DNA from: DATAGF01 sp963835685
GTDB taxonomy: Bacteria > Actinomycetota > Thermoleophilia > Miltoncostaeales > Miltoncostaeaceae
Assembly: GCA_963835685.1 (NCBI GenBank)
Contig: CAWIGI010000014.1
Coordinates: forward strand, 1-64,000
Length of the DNA stretch: 64,000 nt
Reading direction: 5' to 3'
Each line of letters starts with the position of its first letter. The stretch's first letter is position 1. The notes under the pieces are model-generated. The model saw only the letters and a program-made list of their open reading frames with translations. It was not told the origin of the DNA and did not search any database. Made by a program: the position numbers and the translations under genes. Shown here piece after piece: positions 34,070-43,025 of the stretch.

Positions 34070-35782
34070 CGCCTGCCGAGACGCTCGATGGTGAGGGTGT
34101 AGTCGGTCGCTCCGCGGCGGGCGGCGACCTTCACGAAGTGGCGGCCGTTCTTCCTCGCCATGTAGGCGATCGTCTTCCTCTTCCGCCCACCGCGGCGGGC
34201 GGTGATGAGGTTGCGCGGGGCGGCCGCGGAGGCGGCGCGCACCGTCTTGGTGCCCGGCCGCCAGAGAGACAGCTCGAGGCGGCCGCTGCCGTGGACGAGC
34301 CTCACCCGCACGCGCTCGCCGCGGTTCATCCTCACCGCGTAGACGTCGTCCCGGTCGTCGGCGTAGTCGATGCTGGCCTCGACGTCGAGGGGCTCGCGGA
34401 GCTGCGAGAGGCGCTTGACGCTGGAGAGCCACTTGACGTCGTCGTTGACCTCGGTGTCGTCGTCCGCGGGCGCCTGGAGCACCACGGCCGCCCGGGCGTT
34501 GACGGCCCCGTAGCCGGTGTCGTCGTCGCGGCCGGGGGGGCCGAGGTTGACCGCGGTGTTCTCGATCTGGCGCAGCACCTGGTAGGGGCTGAGGGAGTTG
34601 CCGTTGCTCGCCATCACCAACGCCGCGACCCCGGCGACGTAGGGCGCCGACATGGAGGTCCCGTCCTTGAGCGCGTAGCCGGCGCGCACGGCGCGTTCGG
34701 TCACGCGCCGCGGCACGCTGGAGAGCACGTTCACGCCCGGGGCGATCACGTTGACCGAGCGGTTGCCGTTCGAGAACTCGGCCACCCCGAACGGCTGCGG
34801 GCAGTCGGGCGAGAGGCGGTCGTCGCACTGGGCCCCCACCCCGATCACGTGGCGGTAGGCGGCCGGGTAGTTGAGCGCGTTGCCGTAGTCGTTGCCCACC
34901 GAGGCCACCACCAGCGCGCCCTGGCGGGTGGCCCAGAGGATGGCGTCCTGGAAGGCCTGCGAGTAGCCGTCGCCGCCCGCCGAGATGTTCACGACCTTCG
35001 CGCCGTTGCGCACGGCGTGGCGGATGCCGCGGATCATGGTCAGGTCGCTGCTCCGCCCCACGCGGTCGGCGATCTGGACCGGGACGATCTCGGCCGCGCC
35101 GGCGCGGGCGGGCGCGACGCCGACGATGCCGATGCCGTTGGCGGGGGCGGCCGCGATGCCCGCCACGTGGGTCCCGTGCCCGGACTCGGCGCCGTCCGAG
35201 GCGTCGGCGTCGCCCCTCAGCGTGCTGCGCGGGGCGACGAGCGGGCTCGGGGCGCCCGCCCACTCCTCGTGCGTGAAGTCCACCCCGCTGTCGAGGATGG
35301 CGATCCGCGCGCGGACGGCGGGCGTCGTCAGCTCGCCCCCCCAGGTCGACCGGCCCGAGAGGAGGCCCCACTGCGCGACGGGGGTGAACAACGGGTCGGC
35401 GAAGACGGGCGCGGGCCCCAGCGGCGTCGGCGGCGGGGGCCGTGGGCGCTCGTCGGTGCGGCGGGCGAGCGACCACTCCGCGCCCGACACGCCCGGCCGG
35501 GCGAGGACCCGGTCGCGCGCGCGGGCCGGGGTCGCCCGGCGCCAGGCTCCAGACGCCGGCCTCGGGCAGGACCGGCACCACGGCGCCGAGGCCCGCCAGC
35601 CGCTCCCGCGCCGCAGCCGCCGGGGGCGTGTCGTCGAACGTGACGAGCAGGCGCTGCTCCCCGGGCCGGGTGGGCGCGAAGCCACCCTCGGCCGCGGCGA
35701 GCGACGGGAGCGCCGCCGCGACGAGCGCCAGCGCGACCGCCACGGCCGCCGTACGGGCGGCCGCCCGCGCCCTACCGGACAT
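34066..35782 (-). CDS. Secreted subtilisin-like S8 peptidase, frameshifted
   Basis: About 571 residues across one break. ATG at 35782 starts MSGRARAAARTAAVAVALAL and a signal peptide ending near SLAAAEGG. A short I9-like prodomain follows (RLLVTFDDTPPAAAARERLA). Near 35520 the frame shifts, then the catalytic triad appears: Asp in RIAILDSGVDFTHEEW, His in SGHGTHVAGIAA and Ser in DGTSMSAPYVAGVAAL; the oxyanion Asn is in VVASVGNDYGNALNYP. A beta-rich C-terminal domain of about 120 residues ends RRGATDYTLTIERLG. The start overlaps the nadE stop by 11 bases. Confidence 0.85.
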
Positions 35783-37488
35783 GCCTGGTCGTGATCGGCA
35801 TTCGGCGGTCGCGACCGAACGCGCGCGGGGTGATCTTGATGCCCACCGGCCCCTGACGTCGCTTGTACTCGGCGCGATCCACCATCCGGACGACCTCGGC
35901 GACGAGGGTCTCGGGGTGGCCCCGGCGGACCAGGTCGTCGGGCTCCAGCCCCTGCTCGACGTAGCCCTCGAGGATCGCGTCCAACAGGTCATAGGGAGGA
36001 AGGCTGTCCGTGTCGAGCTGGCCGGGTCGCAGCTCCGCCGTCGGCGGCCGCGCGATCGTCGCCTGCGGGATGACCTCGCGCCCCTCGGACGCGTTGCGCC
36101 AGCGGGCGAGCCGGTAGACCCAGGTCTTGGAGAGGTCGCGGAGGGGGGCGAACCCGCCCACCATGTCGCCGTAGAGCGTGCTGTAGCCGACCGAGATCTC
36201 GCTCTTGTTCCCGGTGGCGAGCACCAGCAGGCCGAGCTTGTTGGAGAGCGCCATCAGGAGCGTGCCCCGCGCCCGCGCCTGGAGGTTCTCCTCGGTGACG
36301 TCCGGCTCGCGGCCGGCGAACTCCTCGGCCAGGACCTCGTCGAAGGCCGCGGTGACCGGGGCGATCGGCAGCTCGAGCAGGCGGATCGCCAGCGACTCGG
36401 CGAGCTCCTGCGCGCCCGCCAGGCTCTCCGGCGAGGAGTGGGAGGAGGGCATCGCGACGCCGGTGACCCGCTCCGGCCCGATGGCGTCCGCGGCCACGGC
36501 GGCGGTGAGCGCCGAGTCGATCCCGCCCGACAGGCCGACGAGCACCCCCGGGAAGCGGTTCTTGTCGACGTAGTCGCGCAGGCCGGTTCGCAGGGCGGCC
36601 CACACCTCGGGCTCGTCGCGGAGCGCCGCGGCGACGGAGCCGCCGTCGGCGGGGACGGCACCGTTGCGGTCGGCCGGGGTCGCCGCGATCCGCGTGACCG
36701 CGCCGTCGGCCGGCGCCGGGCAGGCGCCGCGCGAGCGGCTCGCGGAGCCGCCGGCGCGCCGAGAGGCCGAGGTCGACGTCGCCCACCAGGAGGTGCTCCT
36801 CGAACTGGGGGGCCCGCGCCATCAGCTCACCGGCCGCGTCGAAGAGCGCCGAGCGGCCGTCGAAGACCAGCTCGTCCTGGCCGCCAACCTGGTTGCAGAA
36901 GGCGAGGGCGGCCGCGCAGTCGTCGGCGCGGGTCGCGAGCATCTGCTCGCGCCGGTCGCCCTTGCCGCGGTGGTACGGCGAGGCGGAGATGCAGCACACC
37001 AGGTCCAGGCGGCCGGCCGCGAGGTCGGCGGCGACCGGGCTCGGGTACCAGATGTCCTCGCAGATCGCGATGCCGATGCGGGCGCCGAGGGCCTCCAGCA
37101 CCATGGGGCCGTCGCCCGCGCGGAAGTAGCGCGCCTCGTCGAACACCCCGTAGTTGGGGAGGAAGCGCTTGCGGTAGACCGCCTGCACCCGCCCGTCGGC
37201 GACGATCGCGGCGGCGTTGTGGCACTCGCCGTCCCACTCGGGGAACCCGATCACGGCCAGGCCCCGGACCACCTCGGCCGCGGCGCGCTCCAGGGCCTCG
37301 CGGCAGGCGGCGGTGAAGGCGGGTCGCAGCAGGAGGTCCTCGGGCGGGTAGCCCGAGATGGCGAGCTCGGGGACCAGGGTGACGTCCGCTCCCGCCTCGC
37401 CGGCGTGTGCGAGCGCGGCCGCGACGCGGCCGGCGTTGCCGTCGATGTCGCCGACGACCGTGTTCAGCTGGGCCAGCGCGACGCGCAC
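35772..37488 (-). CDS. nadE: Glutamine-dependent NAD+ synthetase, frameshifted
   Basis: About 572 residues from GTG at 37488. The N-terminal CN-hydrolase domain has the Glu-Lys-Cys triad in VPELAISGYPPEDLLL, VYRKRFLPNYGVFDE and AICEDIWYPSP. Near 36715 the frame breaks. The C-terminal synthetase domain carries the ATP-pyrophosphatase loop VLVGLSGGIDSALTAAVA, LATGNKSEISVGYSTLYGD and a normal end (GIKITPRAFGRDRRMPITTR). It amidates deamido-NAD+ using glutamine. An essential enzyme with both domains conserved, so the break is probably a base error. Unusually followed by a coupled secreted protease. Confidence 0.88.
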
Positions 37489-37630
37489 GGGGACGGAGCT
37501 CCCAGGGTGTGTGTGCCCTCCGCGCCTCGGTTGCCGGAGGGCGGCGCGGTAGGCTGTCGTGGACCAACGATACGCCTCTCCGGACGCATCGCGACCGCCA
37601 TCCGGGGGGTGCCGAGGCGAGAGGACGACC

Positions 37631-38038
37631 ATGAACGAAGTGCTGCCACCGCAGCGCCGCCTGGGTGGGCCCGGGGGCGGCCCCGGCGGTCCGGGCGGAC
37701 GCGCCGGGCGCTCGAACCTGAGCCCCCGCGAGGGCGCGGAAGAGGCGGAGCGCCGCTCCGGGCTCCCCTGCTTCCACGCCGGCCAGAAGGTCGCCGGCAT
37801 GTTCGGGTGCGTCGCCTGCCAGTTCCAGATCCGCAACCGCGGGACGCTCCCCACATGCCCCCAGTGCGGCGAGATCGTCTGGGCCTACCTCGAGGACGGG
37901 CCGCGCCCCGTGCCCGAGGGCGAGGAGCCAGGCGCCGCGCCCGCAGCGGCGCCGGAGAAGGCCGGGCCCGAGGTGCAGGAGGGCGTCAAGCTCGAGACGC
38001 CGGTGTCGGTGCAGGAGAACGTGAAGCTCGAGCCCTGA
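37631..38038 (+). CDS. Zinc-ribbon protein with disordered ends
   Basis: 135 residues from ATG at 37631 after GAGAGGA. The N terminus is Gly/Pro-rich (GGPGGGPGGPGGRAGR). The centre is a zinc ribbon: HAGQKVAGMFGCVACQFQIR with CVAC, then GTLPTCPQCGEIVWAYLEDG with CPQC. The C terminus is Glu/Ala/Pro-rich and repeats VKLE twice (EGVKLETPVS, ENVKLEP). It is divergent from nadE. The rubredoxin-like ribbon suggests metal binding; its role is unknown. Confidence 0.65.
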   Translation: MNEVLPPQRRLGGPGGGPGGPGGRAGRSNLSPREGAEEAERRSGLPCFHAGQKVAGMFGCVACQFQIRNRGTLPTCPQCGEIVWAYLEDGPRPVPEGEEPGAAPAAAPEKAGPEVQEGVKLETPVSVQENVKLEP

Positions 38039-38240
38039 CGGCGCGGCCCCAAGGCGGCGGCACCGGCGTCGCCGGGGCTGGCCGCCGCTCGCTGTGGACG
38101 GGGCGGACCTCACATTTCCCGAACAGAGTGACGCAAACCGCTTACGCGCCGACCTCCGCTCCCACATCCGGGCGTTGGACCATGCGAGCGACCAAGGCGG
38201 GGCCCCGCGCGGGCGCCGCCCCCTCGTTGGAGGTGGAGTG

Positions 38241-38771
38241 ATGCGCCGGGCTCTCGTGGCCGCCGTCGCGCTCATGCTGCTCATCGCCCCCGCCCTCGCG
38301 TCGGCCGCCGCGCCGAACGCCCAGTGGGCGGACCAGCGCGCGCCCTCGGCGCGCGTCCAGGCGTCGGGCAGCGGGCTGATCACGGTCGCGGGCCGGCTCT
38401 CCGTGAACGGTCAGATCCCGGAGCGCGGGTTCGTGGTGGTGAGGGACCGCAGGGGCGACGCCCGGGCCTTCCTGGCCGGCGAGCCGCTCGAGCTGGAGCG
38501 GGGCGAGCGGATCCGGGTGCGCCGGGCCTCGGGCGTCCTCTACGTGACCGGCTCGAAGGTGACGGTCACCGTCATCGGGCGCGGGCTCTCGTTCTCGATC
38601 GCCGGTCACGGGCGCGCGCGATTCGCCGGATCCGGCGTCTACCGGCTCGACTCGGAGACGGAGGCGGTGTGGTCCGGAGAGTGGGTGCGCATCGCCCCCT
38701 CCTCCTCCTCGGAGAGAAGGAGAGCACGTCGATGCGCAAACTGTTCCTCATCGGCGGCGCGAGCGCGCTGA
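38241..38771 (+). CDS. Secreted beta-rich protein
   Basis: ATG at 38241 with GGAGG nine bases upstream. A signal peptide, MRRALVAAVALMLLIAPALA, is followed by about 130 beta-rich residues (GLITVAGRLSVNGQIPERGF, ASGVLYVTGSKVTVTVIGRG, LSFSIAGHGRARFAGSGVYR). The annotated end (176 residues) runs past the start of the next gene in a low-complexity tail, so the true C terminus is probably near 38700 and a small frameshift there is likely. The domain resembles the C-terminal part of the next gene's product. Predicted extracellular; function unknown. Confidence 0.55.
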   Translation: MRRALVAAVALMLLIAPALASAAAPNAQWADQRAPSARVQASGSGLITVAGRLSVNGQIPERGFVVVRDRRGDARAFLAGEPLELERGERIRVRRASGVLYVTGSKVTVTVIGRGLSFSIAGHGRARFAGSGVYRLDSETEAVWSGEWVRIAPSSSSERRRARRCANCSSSAARAR

Positions 38772-39812
38772 TCGCACTGCCGGCGGTCGCGCTGGCACAG
38801 ACGGACGAGCCGGTGCCCGGAGACCGATCCGGCCGCCGAGGAGGTCGTCGGCAAGACGACCGACAAGGCGCTCCACTCGGAGGGGACCGGCGGGTTCCGC
38901 TACGAGGGCTCCGGCGGCACGACCATCACCGGCAACGGGGTCGTGCGGGTCGTACGACCTTTCCGCTGGGAAGGACCTCGTGAAGACCGCGACGGGATTC
39001 GGGTCCACCAAGACGTCCAAGGACGGGCTTCGGACCCGGTACCAGGGCACGGGCACCCTGACCCTCGACGGGTCGCAGTACCGGGTGAAGGTGAACGGGA
39101 GGTTCACCGCCGACGTCAACCCCACCGCGACCCATTCCGCGACCGGGACGGCGCGCGACTGGGGCAACGGCGAGACCATCCTCAAGGGTGGCGTGCCCTG
39201 GCCATTCTGGAGCAACCAGAAGATCCTGCTCACGGCCGGTCCCATGTCCGTCAACATCTTCGGTCGCGGCGGCCCGCGCTGGCACCGCGACCCGAAGGGC
39301 GATGCGCGGCAAGAAGCACGTCGTCGTGCGGAGGGTCGTCATCACGAAGAGGTTCGTGAACGGCAAGCGGGTGTTCTCCCGCCGCGTGGTCACCGAGCGT
39401 GGCTGGTGGAGGTGGCACCGGCGCGGGCCGGGCGCGACGTGGCGGCTGAACGGGCCGGCCTCGGGCGCGGTGAACATCACGGACATCGACGGCCGCATCC
39501 GCGTCTGGGACAAGTCGGCGGCCAAGGACCTCGACGTGACCGTCCCCGCCGGCACCCCGAGCCCGGACCCTGGCGGACGGCTCGGTCGTCTACTTCCGGC
39601 TCCGGGACGCGAAGGTGGCGCTGTCCGGCACCGGCTTCCGCATGAAGGCGGTCGGCTGGGACGTGGAGGGCACCTTCACGCCGGCGGCCGGCAGCCTCGC
39701 CCGCAGCTTCGTCCGCGGGAAGGGCACGTTCGACACGGCCCACTTCCAGGACGTGCGGGCCCGTCAGCACGGCGGCTCGCGGGTGCTGCTGCAGCCGGTC
39801 GCGACGAAGTGA
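38733..39812 (+). CDS. Secreted beta-rich repeat protein, multiply frameshifted
   Basis: ATG at 38733 after AAGGAGAG opens MRKLFLIGGASALIALPAVA, a signal peptide with LAQTDEP after it. Continuing needs breaks near 38820, 38955, 39300 and 39570. In order the frames give EVVGKTTDKALHSEGTGGFR, LRTRYQGTGTLTLDGSQYRV, WRLNGPASGAVNITDIDGRI and GTGFRMKAVGWDVEGTFTPA to a stop at 39812. At least two stretches share a pattern of GxV/I-strand, RV-strand and G-G-F/Y strand with the preceding gene, suggesting a repeated domain. Upstream of a response regulator gene. Confidence 0.5.
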
Positions 39813-39874
39813 GCACGGTCGCCGGGGGGCGGCCAGTGGACCTCTCCACGCGGCGCCAGTACCATCGTGCGCCG

Positions 39875-40579
39875 ATGCCGCCCCCCGACGACCGGCAGCG
39901 CGTCCTCGTCGTCGAGGACGAGCCCAACATCGCATCCTTCGCCAGGATGTACCTCGAGGCGGCGGGCTTCGAGGTCTCGCTCGCCGCCCGCGGGGACGAC
40001 GGCCTGAGGATGGCCGAGGAGGAGGCCCCGCACCTGGTCATCCTCGACCTCATGCTCCCGGGGCTGGACGGGTACGAGGTGACGAAGCGCCTGCGCCAGA
40101 AGGGCCATACGCCGATCATCATGCTCACGGCGCGCGACGACGCGGTGGACAAGGTGGTCGGCCTCGAGCTCGGCGCGGACGACTACATCACAAAGCCGTT
40201 CAACCCGCGCGAGCTGGTCGCCCGCGTGCGGGCGGTGCTGCGGCGGGCCGAGAGCCGCCCGGCGTCGACCGCCCAGCCCCAGCCGGCGACCATCGAGCTC
40301 GACGACCTGCGCATCGAGGTGGGGGGGCGCGAGGTCTTCGTGAACGGCGACGGCGTGGCGCTGACGCCGAAGGAGTTCGACCTCCTGGTCACGCTCATCG
40401 AGAACCGCGGCCTGGTGCTGACCCGCGAGCAGCTCCTCGAGCGGGTCTGGGGGTTCACCTTCCTGGGCGACAGCCGCACGATCGACGTCCACGTGCGCCA
40501 GCTCCGGCGCAAGCTCGGGGACGCATGCCCGATCCAGACCGTGTGGGGCACCGGCTACAAGGTCCCCGCGAAGCGGTGA
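39875..40579 (+). CDS. OmpR-family response regulator
   Basis: 234 residues from ATG at 39875. Receiver domain at about 8-122 with the acidic pair in VLVVEDEPNIASFAR, phospho-Asp in LVILDLMLPGLDGYEV, Thr in IIMLTARDDAVD and Lys in DDYITKPFNPRELVARV. A winged-helix DNA-binding domain at about 138-232 contains LTPKEFDLLVTLIENRGLVL, GDSRTIDVHVRQLRRKLG and TVWGTGYKV. The stop overlaps the GTG of the histidine kinase. The target genes are unknown; the secreted beta-rich genes directly upstream are candidates by position. Confidence 0.92.
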   Translation: MPPPDDRQRVLVVEDEPNIASFARMYLEAAGFEVSLAARGDDGLRMAEEEAPHLVILDLMLPGLDGYEVTKRLRQKGHTPIIMLTARDDAVDKVVGLELGADDYITKPFNPRELVARVRAVLRRAESRPASTAQPQPATIELDDLRIEVGGREVFVNGDGVALTPKEFDLLVTLIENRGLVLTREQLLERVWGFTFLGDSRTIDVHVRQLRRKLGDACPIQTVWGTGYKVPAKR

Positions 40580-42039
40580 CCCCGGCGGCGCCCTGGCGAA
40601 CCCTCCGGGGGCGCCTGGTGCTCGCGGCCGTGGCGGGGCTCGTGACCGCGGCCGTGGTGTTCGCGGCCGTCGGCGCGGGGCTCATCCGCTCCCAGTCCCA
40701 GGCGGTCGCCCGGGGCGAGCTCGACCGCCAGGCGCGGGCCCTCGCGCAGATCGTCAGCGGCCAGGCCGAGCGCGCCGCCCAGCGGGGCGTCGAGTTCCAG
40801 TCCGACTACCGCCCCGACGCCCTCGAGGCCCTCGTCGGCCCGGAGGCGAAGATCTACTACACGGGGCTGGAGCTCACGCCCGGCGCCGAGCAGCCGACCG
40901 GCGGGTTCCCCTCGATCGCGGCCGAGGAGCTCGACTACGGGGTGCTCGAGGAAGAGGGCGTCCAGCGCATGGACTTCCGTCTTCCGGGGGGCGACCGACA
41001 CCTACGAGGCCTCCGCGGCGCCGGTGCTACCAGGGCGAGAACGTCGTGGGCGCCGTGCTCCTGGGGCGACCGCCGGGCAGGCTCGCCTCGGCCTGGCCGG
41101 ACGTCGCCGGGCGGGTGATCGGCGCGGCCGCCATCGGCCTGGCGGTGGCGCTGGCCCTGATGCTCCTGCTCACGCGCAGGATCACACGTCCCCTGACGGC
41201 CATGCAGGCCGCGACCCACAGCGTCGCCGAGGGCGACCTGCGCACCGAGCTCGGGCCCACCGGCACCCAGGAGCTCGACGAGCTCGCGTCCGACTTCAAC
41301 CTCATGGTGCGGCGCCTCGCGGAGCGCGACGGCGAGACCCGCGAGTTCCTGATGCGCATCACCCACGACCTGCGCACGCCGCTGACCGCGATCAGGGGCC
41401 ACGCGGCCGCGCTCTCCGACGGCGTCGTCCCTGCCGAGGACGTCGCCCGCTCGCTGGCCGCGATCGAGGGCGAGGCGACGCGGCTCGAGACGCTGGTCGC
41501 CGACCTCCTCGACCTCGCGCGCCTGGACACCCACCGGTTCAAGCTCGACCTGTCGCGGGTGGAGCCGGCCGAGGTCCTCGACCGCGCGTTCGACGCGATG
41601 GAGGCCGAGGCCACGGCGCGCGGCGTGTCCTACGAGCGCCGCATCGACCCGATGCCCTCCGTGGTCACGGACGAGACCCGGGTCCGGCAGATCGTCCTCA
41701 ACCTCCTCGACAACGCGCTGCGCTGGACGCCGGCGGGCGGCACGGTGCGCCTCGAGGGGCGGGCCCTCCCGGCCGGCGGCTTCGCCGTCGCGGTCACCGA
41801 CACGGGCCCGGGCGTGCCCGGACGGCGACAGGGAGCGCATCTTCGACGCCTTCCAGTCGTTCGAGACGCCGGACGGGCGCCGCGGCAGCGGCCTGGGCTT
41901 GGCGATCAGCCGCCAGCTCGCCCGCGCCCTGGGCGGCGACGTGCGGGTGGAGAGCCGCGAGGGGGCCGGCAGCCGCTTCCTGCTCGAGCTGCCCGCCAGG
42001 GGCGCCGCCGCCCCGGCGGCGGCCCCCGCCCGCGGCTGA
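40576..42039 (+). CDS. Sensor histidine kinase, frameshifted
   Basis: GTG at 40576 overlaps the response-regulator stop. Two membrane helices (GRLVLAAVAGLVTAAVVFAA and VIGAAAIGLAVALALMLLLT) bracket an extracytoplasmic sensor region. The latter is broken by shifts near 41000 and 41035, where TDTYEASAAPVL and GENVVGAVLLGRPPG restore the fold. HAMP follows (RRITRPLTAMQAATHSVAEG), then the phosphoacceptor His in FLMRITHDLRTPLTAIRGHA, N box LNLLDNALRWTP and G1 DTGPGVP. After a third break near 41820 come IFDAFQSFETPDGRRGSGLG and the end at 42039. Forms a two-component pair with the upstream gene. Confidence 0.85.
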
Positions 42040-42050
42040 GGCCCATCCGC

Positions 42051-42100
42051 CCCTCTCCCGGCTCCGCCTGACGGCGGGGCGCGCCGTCCGAGGGGCTAAC
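42051..42100. repeat. Dispersed palindromic repeat, copy 2
   Basis: Fifty bases that match 48332-48380 except for one G indel (49 of 50 shared). Contains GGCTCCGCC-tgac-GGCGGGGCGCGCC, the core also seen at 11945-11987. It follows the histidine kinase stop and overlaps the stop of the next minus-strand gene. Confidence 0.75.
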
Positions 42101-42509
42101 TCCTCGGCACGAGCTGCACCCGCACCGAGATCTTGCCGGGCGTGCCCTGCTCGCCGGGGTACTCCAGATTGACCGTGAAGCGATCCGGCGTCGAGCGGGT
42201 GCTCGTGATCACGACGGACCCGGTGTTGCCTCCCGAGATCGTCGCGAAGCCCTGCAGAACGGACTTCCCCGCCGGAGCCGTGTACGTGTAGGTCTGGAAG
42301 GCGTTGAAGCCCTTGAAGGTCCTGGGGTTCGCCTTCACCGTCTTGTTGACCACGGTCAACCCCGCGGCGGAGGCGTCCGTCGGCGGCGCGGCGGGCAGCG
42401 TGCCCGCAGCCCCCTGGGCGAGCAGCGCGCCGGTGGCGCCGCCGACGACGGCGGCGGTGGCGAGGGCGGTCACGACAGACCGCCCGCGGATCTTGGAGGG
42501 CATGCGCAT
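42096..42509 (-). CDS. Small secreted protein, unknown
   Basis: 137 residues. KIRGRSVVTALATAAVVGGA and GALLAQGAAG look like a signal peptide or anchor (about 6-33). The mature part is Thr/Ser-rich and beta-like: TVVNKTVKANPRTFKGFNAF, QTYTYTAPAGKSVLQGFA, SRSTPDRFTVNLEYPGEQGT and ISVRVQLVPRS. A second Met at residue 3 is an alternative start. The stop lies inside repeat copy 2. No recognised domain. Confidence 0.6.
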   Translation of the reverse strand: MRMPSKIRGRSVVTALATAAVVGGATGALLAQGAAGTLPAAPPTDASAAGLTVVNKTVKANPRTFKGFNAFQTYTYTAPAGKSVLQGFATISGGNTGSVVITSTRSTPDRFTVNLEYPGEQGTPGKISVRVQLVPRS

Positions 42510-42649
42510 CCTGGGCTCCCTGGTCGAGGTCGGAGGGCCGATCCTCCCTCACCCAGCGCGGCGCGCCACCGGCCCGGAGACGACGGCGCCCGCGCCCTCC
42601 TGGGGAGGGGCGCGGGCGCGTTGGGGACCTGCAGGCGAGGTGGGGGCGG

Positions 42650-43015
42650 CTAGGCCGTCGCCTCCTCGGGATGGGGCGCGAGCACGACGTCGCCCCGCTC
42701 CCCGGTGCGGACGCGGATCGACTCCTCCACGGGGAGGATGAAGATCTTCCCGTCCCCGGGCTCGCCCGTGTGGGCGAGCTCGAGGATCGTGTCGATCGCG
42801 CGGTCCACGTCGGCGTCGTCGACGACCATCTCCAGCTTCAGCTTCGGACGCAGGAAGATGGTCGTCTTGGCGCCTCGGTAGCTCTCGGTGAAGCCCTTCT
42901 GCCGTCCGGAGCCCTTGACCTCCGTGACGCTCATGGAGGGGAGCCCCATGGTCGCCAGGCGGTCGTGGATCGCCTCCAGGGCCTCGTGACGGATGAACGC
43001 CTCGATCTTCTTCAC
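42650..43015 (-). CDS. glnB: P-II nitrogen regulatory protein
   Basis: 121 residues. MKKIEAFIRHEALEAIHDRL opens the fold, the T loop contains GSGRQKGFTESYRGAKTT, the B loop is HTGEPGDGKIFILPVEESI and the C loop ends RTGERG. Gln39 and the B-loop residues for ATP, ADP and 2-oxoglutarate are kept. Tyr46 is present, but the position of the modified Tyr51 is Thr, so classical uridylylation or adenylylation is not possible. Next to amt, so it probably gates the ammonium channel (GlnK-like). Ten bases separate it from amt. Confidence 0.92.
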   Translation of the reverse strand: MKKIEAFIRHEALEAIHDRLATMGLPSMSVTEVKGSGRQKGFTESYRGAKTTIFLRPKLKLEMVVDDADVDRAIDTILELAHTGEPGDGKIFILPVEESIRVRTGERGDVVLAPHPEEATA

Positions 43016-43025
43016 GTTGCGCTCC

